Numbered from the stretch's first letter, positions 36,750 to 50,519 are shown. The stretch is DNA of 64,000 nucleotides from Lobosporangium transversale (GCF_002105155.1 NW_019029025.1:124001-188000), one strand, 5' to 3'. Notes: generated by a model not told the origin, from the letters alone. Translations and numbers: made by a program.

Positions 36750-38299
36750 CTATGTTTTAACTTTCTTCTCTTTGGACTCTTGAGATAAACGAAGATGATC
36801 CTCCTCTTCTTGATCTTGCCGCATCATTTCCTCCGCTAATCGCTTCCGTTCCAAGTCCCTGCTCTTCATCTTGGCTAATGTTGCTGCCTCATAGTCGTCT
36901 GCAAATGCTGCTGACCCACTAAACGCTGGTGGTGTTGCAAAACTTGGTGCCTGTGTTGACATATCCATGATAAAAAATAAAACAAAGTAAAATTAGAAGG
37001 TTTGTGCTCCTCTCGATGTGTCACCTCACTGTTCGACTTTATAATTTGAGCTTAATCTTTTTTTTTTTTCTGTCCTTCTTTTTTACCTGTGAGAATCCAA
37101 AGTCGGAACGAGCCCCTCCAAATGCTGGAGTGAATGATGTGCCAAAGCCTACGTTGAATGCCGATGGTGGTAGGTCGGATCCAGCTGTTGACGACGTTGA
37201 TAATGAATTAGAAGTGGAAGATGGTGTAGATGATGATTTTTCCTTCGAACGCAGAGTTGAAACAGCAATAGGTTCGACTCCCGCTGCCCAGGTTATTGTA
37301 AAAGGTAAGAGCTCTTTTTCTTCTCTTTCGAACGCCTTCATTGCCTCATACTATAGGTAGAAAACAACAGATTAGTTATATTTTGTGATTAAAAAAAAAA
37401 AAAAAAAAAAATAATGATAATAAAACTTCTCTTTCTCAATACTTCCAGTGAGTAATCCTTTTTTTTTTTTTCCTTGTTCAAGGTACTTACTGCTCCTGTC
37501 AAAGTTTTGAAAGTCAACAGTGCTGATCCTGAATTCTTTGAAAGACAAGAATCTATTGTTCCATATTTCTTGAATAAGCTGGAAATATCCTCTGTGTTGA
37601 ATGTGTGCTTCCTCTTTTTCCATTTAAGTTTTAGTGTACTATCCAATGACTTTGCCTCAGCTAATGGATAATGCATTTTTTAACGACTTAGTACGATTTC
37701 CTTCCATGCTCAGATCAATTGGTAGAACACAATATGTAGAATGTAAAAAAAAAAAAAAAAAAAAAAAAAGTTATTTCTACTTGCCATCGCGAGCTGCTAG
37801 TCTTGCTTCGGCTGCTGCATCTGCGATCTCGTCTGCCTGTCTTAGTAGCTCTGCCTCCCGCTCTGCTCGTTTCTTGTAATTCTCCTGCTTCAGTCGCTCC
37901 ATCTACATTAAACATTACAAAAACAACAGCAACAACAAAAAAGCGGTATAGTTGGTTAGATACTCTTTTTTTTTTTTTTTTTCCTTCTCGAATCCTTTTA
38001 TATCAGCGAATAGTGTCTAGACGGCACTATAGTAACAATTACTGACCTCATAATGCATCCGAGATGCTGCTAACTTTTCTTCCTGTTGTTGTTTCTTAAA
38101 TGCATTCTCTCTGTTCTCCAAATCCTCTTTCATTTTCCTCCGCGCAGAATCATATTTATCAGTACGCTCTTGAGCCTGGACTTTAACTCTCAGCAGATTA
38201 TCAAACGCAGCTCGTGCTGCCGGATCAAGTAGAACGTCATATGCCTGTGATAATTCATGGAAGATCTTGGCTGTTTTTTGTTTTGTTTAGAGAAAAACA

Positions 38300-38337
<38 letters not shown>

Positions 38338-38554
38338 CAGGTTGCCTTTTTTCAAACAAAAAAAAAAAAAAAAAAAAAAAAAAGCTATTTTATCACGTCG
38401 CTTACTATCATATTTATTTACCTGCGTCAGGAGAAGGATTTTTGTCTGGGTGGTATTTGAGAGCTTTGACCCTATATGCTTTTGTGATCTCTTTAGTGGT
38501 AGCAGTTCGTTCTATACCCAGAACCGTGTACCAATCCTTTTGCTCCTCTGCCAT
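36750..38554 (-). CDS. DNAJC17: DNAJC17 (Cwc23-like J protein with RRM), 363 aa
   Basis: J-domain co-chaperone of the spliceosome. There are six exons: 38554-38422, 38270-38047, 37902-37781, 37638-37491, 37350-37087 and 36950-36750. Residues 1-70 are the J domain ([27 protein letters not shown] with the HPD triad, then [16 protein letters not shown]). A charged coiled coil follows (about 75-160), then an RRM-like fold ([43 protein letters not shown]). It closes with [23 protein letters not shown], the tail signature of DNAJC17. The exon 3/4 junction is uncertain: a GT donor (AA|GTAGAA) or a GC donor (G|GCAAGT) both keep the frame with different acceptors. Introns hold A or T runs of up to 20-28 nt. 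Confidence 0.88.
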
Positions 38555-38802
38555 GATGATGCTAATGTCGATATTCCACTGTGATGTTTGGCTTCTATTT
38601 TTTTTTTTTTTTTTTTTTTTTTTGTTAGTCAAATCCAATTAGAATAATTAAGAATGAAGGAATGAGCTTTTTTTTAAAGACTGTGCCGCTCACCCAAAAA
38701 GGAAAGCGGAGCGGTCACACCTCTTAGCGTCATCGCACTTCATCTCATTCCTCACTTTCCTCCTCAACTCATCCAGCATCTCTCTGGAAGTAATATCATT
38801 CA
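38555..38802. promoter_or_regulatory. Shared divergent promoter of DNAJC17 and VPS51
   Basis: Only 248 bp separate the two start codons, so both genes must be driven from this interval. It has a T23 run on the DNAJC17 side and a pyrimidine-rich tract (TTCCTCACTTTCCTCC) on the VPS51 side, with no clear TATA box. Confidence 0.6.
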
Positions 38803-39117
38803 ATGGCGGCGGCAGAAGACACTAGCGTGCCGCCGACTCCAACGGCATTATCATCTACTAATACTACTACTACTTCTACTACTACTACTACTACTACCAC
38901 TACTGGGACTCGACTCAAAACAACAATAGAACCAACAGGAACAACTACCACTGGTACACCGTCAACGACTACGACGCGTCGACGTGCAAAGAGTTTTCTC
39001 CGCAATTACTATGGTATCCAACAAACCGATACCGCTAATCCTGATGGCTCGAAGGAGGGCCCATCCATGCTGACGGGGCCTAACTCCAAAGCTGATCCCT
39101 ATGATCTTGGTATACTT

Positions 39118-39155
<38 letters not shown>

Positions 39156-42100
39156 GAGAAATAGAGAAATAGAGAAAGAAAGAAGGAACAATGGATACAA
39201 CTAACCCTAGAGGTCCACCCTTCATCACAAAAAAAACTGATTGATAGATAGCCATGGATTCGAAGTCGATAAATACATGCATAAGATGTTTGTAGAAAAA
39301 CAGCTACCAGGCCTTGTGCAGGCCGATAATGAACTTGTCGCTGATATCAGACAATTGGATGGTGACATGAAAACGCTTGTGTATGAGAACTATAGTAAAT
39401 TCCTTAGTGCCACCGAGACCATTAACAAGGTATGAAAAAAAAAAAAAAAAAAAAACTCTACTAGTATTGATACTATCATTACTACTACTTGTTACTTGTA
39501 TATGCCTTATTTCGTTAAACACTTTACGAATGGCTTTTAATATTATAATAATAAAACTCGGCTAGATGAAATCAAACGTGGATAACCTAGAGTCAGAAAT
39601 GTCGCGGCTGACCCAAAATATCAATAAAATTGCCACCTCCTCAGCTGCTATCCATAGCTCCCTTGGTACCAAGAGAGAGAAAATCCGACAATTGAATGGT
39701 GTCCATAGTCTCCTTACTAAGGTAAAAAAAAAAAAAAAAAAAAAATAGAATTTACTTATATTTTTTTTTCAAGTAGAGTTGGTTCTTCATACTAACGATC
39801 ACCCTGCTCTTCTTCTTCTTCCGAAAAACAGCTTCAATTCGTCTTTGAACTGCCAGCAAATTTGCATCAGTTTCTGGAAACAGAGTCATATACCCAAGCT
39901 GTCAAATCCTATTGCAGAACTCTACACCTTCTTCAGCATTACAAACATCTGGCGGTCTTCACAGGAATAGAACGGGAGTGTAAGACCATCATGGTTGAAA
40001 TCGCTCACAGGATCAGGCAAAAAATGAGCGCGGACCAGGTAAAAAAAAAAAAAAAAGAAAAAAAAAAAAAGGTACTAAATCCCTTATCCCTATCTTAAAG
40101 ATACTAATTTAGCTATTTATTTATTTTTTTTTTAATAATTTAGGCAACGCTAACTGAGATCACGGAATGTGTGGGTTTACTATTAGCGCTTAAGGAAAGC
40201 CCTGTCCCACTTTGGAAACAATATCTACATTTGTAAGTCCAACAAATCTTTCTTTTATTTTTTTTTTTTCCTTGACTTCATCAATTGAATATGCTGGCTA
40301 ACTTTACTTATAAAAAAATAAAAAATAAAAAATAAAAAAAAAGATCGATGAGGTACCTACAAAAAACGAAAACCAAAGCCTTGGAAGACATCGACACATT
40401 GCCTCTTTATGCCCACCCATCACCTTCAGCTCAACAACAAGAACAGCAACCGACACCAAAGACGACACCAAAGAAAACTCTCAGAAAATCATCGAAATCC
40501 TCGGGGACATCCAAAGAACCCAAAGCGTTTCCTAAGCCATTACGAACACAATCATCAGCATCATTGTTATCGCTCCCTGCTGCAGATAAGATATCATATC
40601 TCAACGTGAACTACTTGAAGCATGTGGAAGGATTTGTAGTATCATTCCAGAATTACTTCTTAGCACCCATTTCTCTAGGAACCAATAGCAACAACATTAG
40701 TACTTCCTCAACAGCGACAACAGCGGTAACGGTAGCGGCCTCTGAACAGGAAAAGGAGGAAAAAAAAGAGATTACTCACGTTACAGAGCAACAGCGTCAA
40801 CACCCTGCATGGATCACAAAGGATTCGAGTGTTCATGCTAATTTGACTAGTGACCAGAGAGAGGAGGCATCAGAGGCTGTCAAGACTGCGATTTCCGAAA
40901 CCATTAGCCAATATCTGGACATTATCAATTCTTTTCTGGATTTCCCTGTAAGCTATAAAGGAGACGAGGAGGCAAAACTTTTGCTTTATTTTATTTATTT
41001 TATTTTATTGTTCTTTATTTTTTTATCTCATTTTATTTTTATTTTATAAACTTCTTATAGGAGGATATCTCAAGCATACGTTCTGAGGTTCATATTCATG
41101 TCCTTCAAAATTTGTATTCGGCCTCTTTGTCCAGTAATGGGCTATGCAATATGATTGGTTTTGATACATTAGCTTCTGGTCTGATTCAGGACTGGGAAAC
41201 AAAATTGATCCGCCAAGCTCTTGGGAAGATTAAGGATGAACTGATGACAAGGATTTCGATACAGGATCTTACAGGTCGGGTTCGGTCACAACAGCAGGAG
41301 AATCTTCTCGACACACCTTCTGGAGATTTGTCATCTACTGTAAAAAATATCACTTCGACATCCCCTACTATAACTGCTGCTACTACAACTACTACAGCAA
41401 CAAAGAACACTAGCCTTGCATCAGTGTTGAAAGAGACTACTCAATGGCTGCACGATGTGTTCAAAAACGACACGATCCCCTTCCTCGAAAACTGTATGAG
41501 CTCTGATGCACAGTTCTTAGAGACTAAAGAAGGCCGAGCTTCATTCCTCAAGAATTTCCAGGATAGCTTCAAAGAATCTTTTTGGGAACAAGTCCTTAAA
41601 GAGATGCAACAGAAATCACTTTCGTTGACATCTCCTGCTACTACCTCAATCCCTATACCATCGTCCTTGCCAGTGTCAACATCAGCATCACCATCAACAG
41701 CAGCATCAACATCAAGGAACAAGGATAGCTTACTTCCATTGGTTATGTCACACCTCTGTTTTCAATTCTCCAACGGCTTTGTTGAACAGCTATATAAAGT
41801 TCTCTCAAAAACATTATTCCGACCTGGGAAACGATCACGGCCAGATTCTTTTTTGATCGAGTCTTTTGAACAGCCATTGGTTGTGATACCACAATTAGCA
41901 CGGGACTGTAAAGCTGTGGCCCAATCTTGCCAAGAAACCGGACATGTCCTTTTAGATGGGTTCGTTGCTAGGACTGGAAATGAGCTCTCTTGGCTTGTCA
42001 TGGATATGGATATGAAGATGGATATGCAGCACTCCTTCTTGATGGACGGTGATGGTGGTGGTACTATTGGCGATACAGCAACCTCACAAACGCCAGCGTC

Positions 42101-42869
42101 TGTCTCAGAGACTTGGGAACGAGTGTACAGATATCTGAACGATATCGAACATCAAGTCATGATGGTCTATGGTGATGAAGGTGATGATCGACTCGGCAAT
42201 CATGAAATTAGCTCTGAATCCATTCGAAGAGAATCTGGGTTCAAATCTCTAGGAGGACGAGGAGGACATGGATATGGACACGGTGGCGGTGGCGGTGATG
42301 GAAGTGGCAGCAATAACGACAACAGCGGTCGACTTTCCAACCGAAACGAATCACTTACATCCTTCGGAAGCAACACCATGAATACCATGAATAACAATAA
42401 CACCCGATTGTTTGAGAACCAACAAAGGAACTTACTCCTCAGTCATATTGATAAGCTGTTCTCTGACAGAGTGGATATCTTTGTTCGATGCCAAGATTTA
42501 AATCGGACAGGGATCATGTTTGGGATCGTCAAGATTCTATTGAAGGCTTGGGCAGAGTCTGTACGTCTACGAACCTATGGACGACGAAGTTTTCAACAGA
42601 TCCAGGTTGATGCAGAGTTTGCCAAGGTTTGGCTTTGGAGATTTGCAACTGCAGATGAACGATTGATGTATTCGTTGCTGGAGGAAACTCAACAGACAGC
42701 ATATCGAAGATGTTTTGATCCCATACCTTTAGACATGAATGTAAGTATTTTTTTGTCAAAAGATTTTTTTTTTTTTTACTAATAAAATGTTGACTATGCC
42801 TTTTTTTTTCTTTTTTTCTTCTTCTTCATGTAGACCATTGAGAGCATCATTAATTCGACAGAGAGATGA
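38803..42869 (+). CDS. VPS51: VPS51 subunit of the GARP/EARP tethering complex (1086 aa)
   Basis: Tethers endosome-derived vesicles at the trans-Golgi or recycling endosomes. There are eight exons: 38803-39109, 39248-39429, 39566-39721, 39832-40038, 40144-40232, 40344-40947, 41061-42740 and 42834-42869, all joining in frame. The conserved N-terminal half matches VPS51: NYYGI, FEVDKYMHKM, DIRQLDGDMKTLVYENYSKFLSAT, NGVHSLLTKLQFVFELPANL and CVGLLLALKESPVP. At 1086 aa it is longer than the animal protein (about 780). The excess is low-complexity inserts: a poly-Thr tract near the start, Ser/Thr linkers, and a Gly-rich loop near 42250-42310. Four of the seven introns have a homopolymer within about ten bases of the donor. 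The last exon codes only 11 residues. Confidence 0.9.
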
Positions 42870-43258
42870 CATGATATTAAAAAAATGCTTCAGACAATTG
42901 TTATATTGATACTACGATACTACTAATGATTGAAAAGAAAAAAAAAAAAAAAAAAAAAATGAAATCCAAAACGGAATAAAAAACAGAAACAGTTTTTGAT
43001 GCATTGGAATAAAATGACAGTCCTCTCTTTCTTCTCCATTGAGAAATGAGGGCAAGAAGGAGTTATCAATACAAGAGATGGGTATTCATAGCTGAAAAGA
43101 AAGGAGCACCCCATAATAATAATAACAGCAACAATGATAATAATAATAATGAAAACAATATCCTTCTTTCCGACTGCTCCTTTCCTTCACTCCTTGATCC
43201 TTGAAGTCTTCTTTTCTTTTCCAACCAGATCCATCCGTGGCACTTGCGTCTTCACTTC
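42870..43258. other. Convergent 3' spacer of VPS51 and DEK-HMG genes
   Basis: A 389 bp gap. It is AT-rich, with an A22 run near 42938 and AATAAT-type repeats near 43113-43150. No gene is seen. Confidence 0.6.
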
Positions 43259-44861
43259 CTATTTCTCTTTGGCAGCTGCTGTCGATGCCTTAGACTTCTT
43301 AGTTGCAGTGACTGCAGCTGCATCGGACGATTCTGCCTTTCTCTTCTGCTTTGCAAAAAAAAAAATAAAAATAAAATAAAATAAAATTAAAATTAAAATT
43401 AGTAAAAGAATAAAAAAAGATAACTTGCGAGCTTATCGATAGATCCGGATTGTTTACCTTGCTAGCAGGAGCATCCGCCTTCTTCTCAGTCTTGGAGGTC
43501 TCTGCGGCATCAGTCTTGGCAGCCTTCTTGGTTACCTTGGGCTTGGCTTCTGAGCTCTCACCCTAATTTACCATACGAGAAACAAAAAAAAAAAAAAAAA
43601 AAAAAAGGTTGATATTAATTCAAATTACATCAAATTACCAGAGTATCTCTTGTATTTGTTACCTTGGCTTTTGCAGCAGCAGAAGTGGTAGTAGCGGCCT
43701 TTTTAGGGGTCTTCTCTTCCGACTTGTTTTCTTTCTCGTCCTTTGCTGCTTTAGCCTTCTTTTCCTTAGGCTGCTTCTTATCCTCAGCTGCTGTTGATGA
43801 TGCTGAAGATGATGATGATTCAGTGGCAGCAGCAGCCTTCTTGGGTGCCTTCTCCTTCTTTTCCTTGGCAGCGGCGGAAGTACTAGTAGCAGCTTTCTCT
43901 TTAGCGGGAGCTGCCTTTTCTTTGGTTACCTTCTCCTTCTTCTCCTTGGGTGCATCAGCAGTAGCTGTTGCCGATTCTGACGTTTCAACCTTCTTCTCCT
44001 TAGAAGCTTTGGTCTTCTTCTCGGCATCAGCACTAGTGGCGGCCTTGGGAGCCTTGGAGTTTTTAGCAGCCTTCTCAGCCTTCTCTGACTTTTCGGTCTT
44101 CTCAGCCTTGTCAGCTTTCTCCGCCTTCTCCTTTGGTGTCTTCTCCTTCTTCTCAGCCTTAGGAGCCTTAGCCTTCTCGGCTTTATCAGCCTTGTCGGCC
44201 TTTTCGGCCTTATCAGTCTTTGAAGCAACCTTCTCCTTCTTTTCCTTTGCAGCCTTTTCGGCCTTTTCAGCTTTTTCATCCTTTTCAACCTTTTCCTTCT
44301 TCTCGGGCTTTTCCTTCTCGGTCTTCTTATCAGACTTTGCTGCTGTTGCCTTCTCGACGTTCTTTTCAGTTTTCGTTGACGTTGCTTTGCCGGACTTTTC
44401 TTTCTTGGATGTTGCTGTCTTGGTTGCCTTTGTAGACTTGATCGCCTCTAGTGCCTTGGCTCTCTTCTCTGCGTTCTTTGCGTTCTCGGCTTCGGCCTTG
44501 GCCTCGTACTCTTTTCTAGTGGCTGCAGGGACAGCTTCCCATTTGTCGACCAGTTTTTTGTAGATATCGGCACGGGAAGCATCGGGTTCGACCTTTTCCT
44601 TGATCTCCTTCTGATGTTCCTTGACATACATGTCGAATGCGGAACGGATCTTGGGGATGACCACCTTGGCGTTCTCATTAGCGGCCTTTGTGGTGACCGT
44701 GGTCTTTGTCTTTTGAGCGTCCTTCTTCTTAGCTAAGAGGGCCTTCTTCGCCTCTGATTTCTTGGCCTTGAGCTCAGCAGCCTTTTTGGCCTTGGCAGCA
44801 AGTTTGGCCTTCTTGGCGGCTTGCTTTTGAGCTCTCTTCTCTTTGGCCTCCAAAGCGAGCT

Positions 44862-44892
<31 letters not shown>

Positions 44893-45150
44893 GATGAATA
44901 ATGAAAGTTATATATAAAGTCAGTTGTCGTCACACAAAAATATGGATCCAACCATTCCTATACAACTATATAAAAGACATCTTGTAAAAAACCTAATTAA
45001 ATTACTTTTTGAGCACGAGGGACAAGGCCAGAATCAGCAGGCTTCTTCAAAAAGACCATGATACGTTCCAACAAAGCATCCTGCATTGTTTCACAAACCG
45101 GGTTTTCAGGGTGAGAAAAAAGGAGACGGAATGGTTGGTTAATCCAAAAC

Positions 45151-45189
<39 letters not shown>

Positions 45190-45411
45190 CGGAAAAGAAA
45201 AGGAACAATACACAATGTCAGTGCGCGTGACGGACATGGCGATGGGATTTTGTACGAGTTGAGAAATGTGATGCCATTTACCTTGTCACCGCCAGTCTCC
45301 AAGTTGAACAACTCGATAAGCTCGCGAAGGCCACCAACAGTCCATTTGCCGAGCTTTTCTTCATAAGCCTCTTCTTCTTTCTATGTTTTTTTTTTTTTAA
45401 AAAAAAAAAAG

Positions 45412-45474
<63 letters not shown>

Positions 45475-45926
45475 CAAAGAGACGAAGACAATGAGTATAA
45501 GCATTATCACGCGATACAAAGGAAAAAGAAAAAGAAAAAAGAAAATAGAAATAAAAAAGATAAAAGTACGGTACCTCACTCAAATCAGCAAATCCGTAGA
45601 AGGCCTTGATATCGTTCTTTGGGCTCTTAGTCGCAGTGACACGGCCGAAAAGGAGACGGTGAAGGCCCTTGACAGTCTCATCACTGACCTTTAGCTTATC
45701 CAAATTGGCGCTGACTATGGAAGGAAGGAAGGAAGGAGAGGAAAAAAAAAAAAGAAAAAAAAAAAAAGGATTAAGATATTTAAAGACTATTTTTTGAGCG
45801 AAATGAAATAATATTGATGATCCACGTTGTTGTGACAATTGTTGAGCACTGCATAGAGGCTGTGTTGTAAAATATGTTTATACATATTGTGTAAAGTCGT
45901 AGTGTCAGCGGGGATGCGCAGAGCTT

Positions 45927-45970
<44 letters not shown>

Positions 45971-46928
45971 GGATTGACTACGCGTATCCGAGTTTATCCG
46001 TGAACGTCTTGCCAAAAAAAAAAAAAAAAAAAAAAAAAGATGGATCCTGAAAATAATAATTTCATTGGCCGAGAGAGATGTTTTTTAAGCGTATGCGAGT
46101 TAATGGTTAATGTGAAAAGATACTTACCCACAGGAATATCGCCAAGCTTGACACCCTTGCCCTGTAATTTTGAAAAAGCAAATGAGTAGACAAGAATTTA
46201 ATCAATGTGAAGAGGAAATAACTATATTTACTTGTGCAGACAAACAAATTTTGAATGAGAAACAGAGAAGGGAAAGAAGGAAGGAGAGAAAGGGGGAAGG
46301 GAGTGAAGACAAATAAAAAATAAAGTCATTTAATTACATGTGGAATCTCGAGCTTCTTTTCAGGCTTCTCGACGACGGGCACAGCGAAACGTTCGACTTG
46401 TTTACGCTCACGAGGGCCAGTGACGGGAACTAAGGGTTTTTAAATGAAAAGAAAGAAAGACAAAGAGATATGAAAGTTAGTTTGGGTGAGTAGATGTGAG
46501 GGTAAAGATCATGTCATACGCTTTTGACCAAGTAGGAACATCTGAAATTTTTATTTCCCAATTTTTTTTTTTTTTTTTTTCCTTCTTTCAAGACAAAAGA
46601 AAATAACAGATGCTGACGCGTTTTTTTTTTTTTTTTTTTTCTTGTTTTTTAAAAAAAGAGAGAACAAAGAAAGTGTAATAGACAAAAGGTAATAGGAAGA
46701 ACGCTTTATGACAAATATGCAAGACGAAAAAAAAAAAAAAAAAGAAGAGAAAAAAAAAAAAGAAAACAAGAATAATTTTCTTTCTTTCTTTCTTTTTTTG
46801 GGTTCTTTGTCTCTTGTATGAAAAATGGTGGTGGTTGCTCAAGAATAGAAAATAATAAACATACGCGGAACAACAGGGTCACGAGGAATATAGACCTCGG
46901 AATCAGAAGACTCTGCGGAATCAGACAT
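43259..46928 (-). CDS. DEK-type chromatin protein fused to an HMG box, Lys/Ala-rich tail (630 aa)
   Basis: There are nine exons: 46928-46865, 46429-46338, 46161-46128, 45714-45575, 45380-45282, 45080-45006, 44859-43663, 43562-43458 and 43345-43259, all in frame. Residues about 30-168 match the DEK N-terminal and SAP-like region: PRERKQVERF, GKGVKLGDIPV, ETVKGLHRLLFGR, NDIKAFYGFADL, LRELIELFNLE and LLERIMVFLKKPADSG. These parts recall human DEK (LHKLLYNR, RILNFLMHPKPSG). Residues about 237-291 are an HMG box (IPKIRSAFDMYVKEHQKEI, YKKLVDKWEAVP). Then come about 300 residues of K/A/E repeats and a KRKAESS...KKSK nuclear signal. The predicted role is DNA bending and chromatin folding. The DEK C-terminal domain is not seen. 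The fusion is supported by one frame-conserving intron (45005-44860) that contains an A run of about 28 nt. Confidence 0.85.
45413..45471 (+). repeat. (TTG)n microsatellite in a DEK-HMG intron
   Basis: About 19 uninterrupted TTG units, next to a T12A12 block, inside the intron between exons 5 and 4 (45574-45381). On the gene strand it reads CAA/AAC, so it would code poly-Asn or poly-Gln if retained. Confidence 0.9.
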
Positions 46929-47357
46929 TGTTAACGATGGAGAAATGGGATTTAGAATAGAATATAAAAAAAAGAAAAAAGAGCTTTGAGTTTTTTGTTT
47001 TTGCTTTTTGGTGATGGTGTGAATGGAGTTAAAGAAAAGAAGAGAAAAGTGAAGAAAAAAAAAAAATTATTTTTTAACAAATTTTTTTTTCGTGTTTTTT
47101 TATTTTTATTTTTTTTTTTTTTTGGTCAGGCAAAAATTTTTATTTTTAACAAAAAAAAAAAAAAAAAAAAAAAATTGTGAGGATTCGAAGGAGAAAAGTG
47201 AGGCATGAAGACCAGGTCATTCAAAAAAGCAATGTTGCATGGGTTCATGTAGAATGTCATTCTCTTCATGACCATGTGTCCCATGCTCATTCTCCTCACT
47301 TGTAATCACGTCCTTTTTTCCCTTTCTTATAAAGCGACCTTAGGACCAGAGTCAACT

Positions 47358-47388
<31 letters not shown>

Positions 47389-47836
47389 CAGCAAAAGGGA
47401 CCCGATTTTTTTTTTTTTAATCCAGAGATGGCATCACTTAAAATTTACACACATCATCAACCATTTTGATTCATTTTTGTACTTTATTAAAAACAACGCG
47501 TTCCTCTTACCATTCCACCTTTTACTTGCTAATACCATTTGTCCCTTATCCTCTCTTCTCCTTCTCTCTCTCATCGTCAGTTTCTGTTACGGAAGAAATA
47601 ATCCAGGCGGTAATAATCTCTAATGTCCATATGCAAGATTATAGATGTAATCCAGATTATGTGGATATGAAATGGGCACTGGCAAAATGATATCAATGCT
47701 CAATGCACAAAAAATTGTCGGTATTCTTTTGACTATCATCTGGCTCATCGAATGTCGCACTTGCATCGCCTTCATTTTTATTTTATTTCTTTTGCCTCTA
47801 CTCAAGGACGACCCACAGTAAACATTGTTCTTCTAT

Positions 47837-47867
<31 letters not shown>

Positions 47868-48026
47868 TTCTCTTTCTCTTTCTCTTTCTCTTTCTCTTTC
47901 TATCTCTTCTTCATACAAAAGAAAAAGGGAAAGCCCACAACAGTCTACCCACTCATCCTTCAAGTCATAATTAGCAAATAGTATTTTTTTTTATTTTGTC
48001 TAAAATGCATGGGATGCCCCTAATAA

Positions 48027-48062
<36 letters not shown>
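46929..48062. other. Spacer: DEK-HMG promoter and DHTKD1 3' end
   Basis: About 1.1 kb with many T and A runs (near 47110, 47151-47174, 47361-47388) and a hexamer repeat (47848-47900). A T run of about 31 nt (48034-48064) abuts the DHTKD1 stop codon. No gene is seen. Confidence 0.55.
47848..47900 (+). repeat. (CTTTCT)n hexamer tract
   Basis: About nine units of a 6-bp CTTTCT repeat in the intergenic region upstream of the DEK-HMG gene. Confidence 0.85.
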
Positions 48063-48067
<5 letters not shown>

Positions 48068-50487
48068 GTTGGAAAGCCTTGGCCAAGATGTCGGCACTCT
48101 CCTTGCGATGAACAACAGCAATACCTGTTGCTGGCGCAGCTGATGGTGCACGCCCAATGTAGCTCAGTTCCTTCTTGTCTGGCAATAGCTGGCGTATCCT
48201 TGGTTCCATGAACGTGTATGCGCCTCCGTTCTGAGGTTCTTCTTGGATCCAGGTGAACTCTTTAAGTAACAGAAAATAAAAAAATAAAATAAAATAAAAT
48301 ATAAAAAGTAAAAAAAAAAAAAAAAAAGTTTGTTAATGAATTGTTATACAATGTTACATGTTCGACTTTTTTTTTTTTTTTTTTTTTTTGTTACCTTTGG
48401 CACCAGAATAAGTCTTGATTTGTTGCTCAAGGCCTTCCTTCGGGAACGGACTCAATTCTTCCACACGAACAATCGCCACCTTCTCATCCACTCCCTTCGT
48501 CTCACGCTCCTTCAACAGATCGTAATACAGTTTGCCAGAAACAAACAACACCTTCTCCACCGCACTGGGATCCTTCTCAGTCTTCATATCTCCCAAAACC
48601 GGCTCAAACGTCGTGCCTGGAGCCATGTCCTCCAAGGATGAAACCGCTTGTGGCAAACGAAGCAATGTCTTGGGACCCACCACAATCAACGGCTTGCGGA
48701 AGTTACGCTTCATCTGACGACGGAGCAAGTGGAAGTACTGTGCTGGTGTCGTTGGATTAACCACATGCATGTTCGTGTTGACCTTCCTCGATGGATCCGT
48801 CACATCAAACGAATCGCTCGTCATCTGCAACCACCGTTCAATACGGCATGAAGAGTGCTCCGGACCTGCTCCATCATATCCATGAGGTAACAACATTACC
48901 AAGCCAGACTGACGGAGCCACTTGGCTATATTCACAAAAAAAAAAAAAAAAAAAAATTATAAAATAAAATTGTTAATTTTTTTTTTTTCCCTTCCTAAAC
49001 ACATGAGTGACCCTTTTTTTTTTTTTTTTTTTTTTTCCTCCAACTTACTTTCAGCACTGCTCACGTAGGTGTCAATGGTGACTTGGGCAGAGTTGAAAAA
49101 ATCTCCAAACTGTGCTTCCCAGATATTGAGCATCTTGGGTGTCTCATAGCTCATACCAGCCTCAAATCCCAACACTGCCAACTCTGATAGACTCGAGTTG
49201 GCCACCTCCAGATGGCCCTGACTCTCACTCAATGTATTCAAGGGGATATGGACTCGCTCCGTCTTTTGGTCCACCAACATCGCATGACGTTGTGAGAACG
49301 TGCCTCGACCAACATCTTGGCCACAGATACGAACATCATATCCCTCCATCAACAATGATCCAAAAGCAATTGCCTCTGCTGTGGCCCAGTCAAGCTTTTG
49401 TCCGTCCTTCAGCTTATCCAACCGAGACTTCACATGGAATTTCTCCAACCGTGGATGGATCTTGAAACCCTCGGGCGTAACAACCGAAGCACGACCAATC
49501 CCCCTCATCTTCTCAGTATCCACTCCAGTATCCATCTTGCTCACTGTCTCCGTTGGTAAGGTCATCCCCTTCCACTTGTGCTCCAGATGATCTGCCTGTG
49601 GTTTATAACTCTCAATCTCTGAGAAATCATCCTCCAGTTTCTCAAAGTAACTCTGACGGAAGTCATCAATTGCAGCCTTCGTCAGAATGTTCTCCGCCAA
49701 TAACTTCTCCTCATAGAGCTTGGGGACTGATTTACGAGCACGGATGTTGTCATACATCAGCGGTTGAGTAAATGCGGGCTCATCCAACTCATTGTGTCCC
49801 CAACGACGGTAGGCAATCAGATCCAGGATCACATCCTTTCGGAACTTGTTACGGTACTCGAACGCAAGTCTCATTGCATGAACTACCTCCTCAGGATGAT
49901 CACCATTCACATGGATCACAGGTGCGTTGATCATCTTTCCAATATCAGAGCTGTACACTGACGAGCGCGCATTTTGAGCTGGAGTCGTGTATCCGATCTG
50001 GTTATTAACCACAATATGGACCGATCCCCCTGAAGTGAAATGAGGCAAGTTTGATAAACCCAAACTCTCCATCACCACACCCTGACCCGTAAACGCAGCA
50101 TCTCCATGGAGTTGGACGCACATGACCCTGTCTCCGAGCTGGCAGTCTGGAGAAGAATTGGTAATCAGCTCCATTTGTTTTGCGCGGGCCTTACCCATTG
50201 CCACAGGGTTGACTGCTTCGAGATGAGATGGATTATGGAGCATTGAGACATGAATTGGCTCAGCTTGACCATAGTCCAGGCGTGGAGAATTGGCAATGTG
50301 AGATAAAACATCTCCAGTGGCGGGGATACCAGCAGGGAACTCAGAGTTGCCCTTGACCTTATGGAACAGTGCCGTTGGGTTATACTCCATCAAATCTGTG
50401 AGAAGATTCAGACGACCACGATGGGGCATCCCCAAAATCACCTCGGTAACACCAGCTGTAATTCAGATTAGGTCAAACGTGAAGAAG

Positions 50488-50519
<32 letters not shown>

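Noticed and set aside
43664-44563. 299-codon plus-strand frame rich in Phe, Ser and Ala
   Set aside because: It is the antisense shadow of the Lys/Ala/Glu-rich tail of the DEK-HMG gene. Lys codons read backwards give Phe and Leu.
48957-50441. Naming the E1 enzyme as 2-oxoglutarate dehydrogenase (KGD1)
   Set aside because: The N-terminal region is shorter than in OGDH, and the C-terminal wording follows DHTKD1 throughout.
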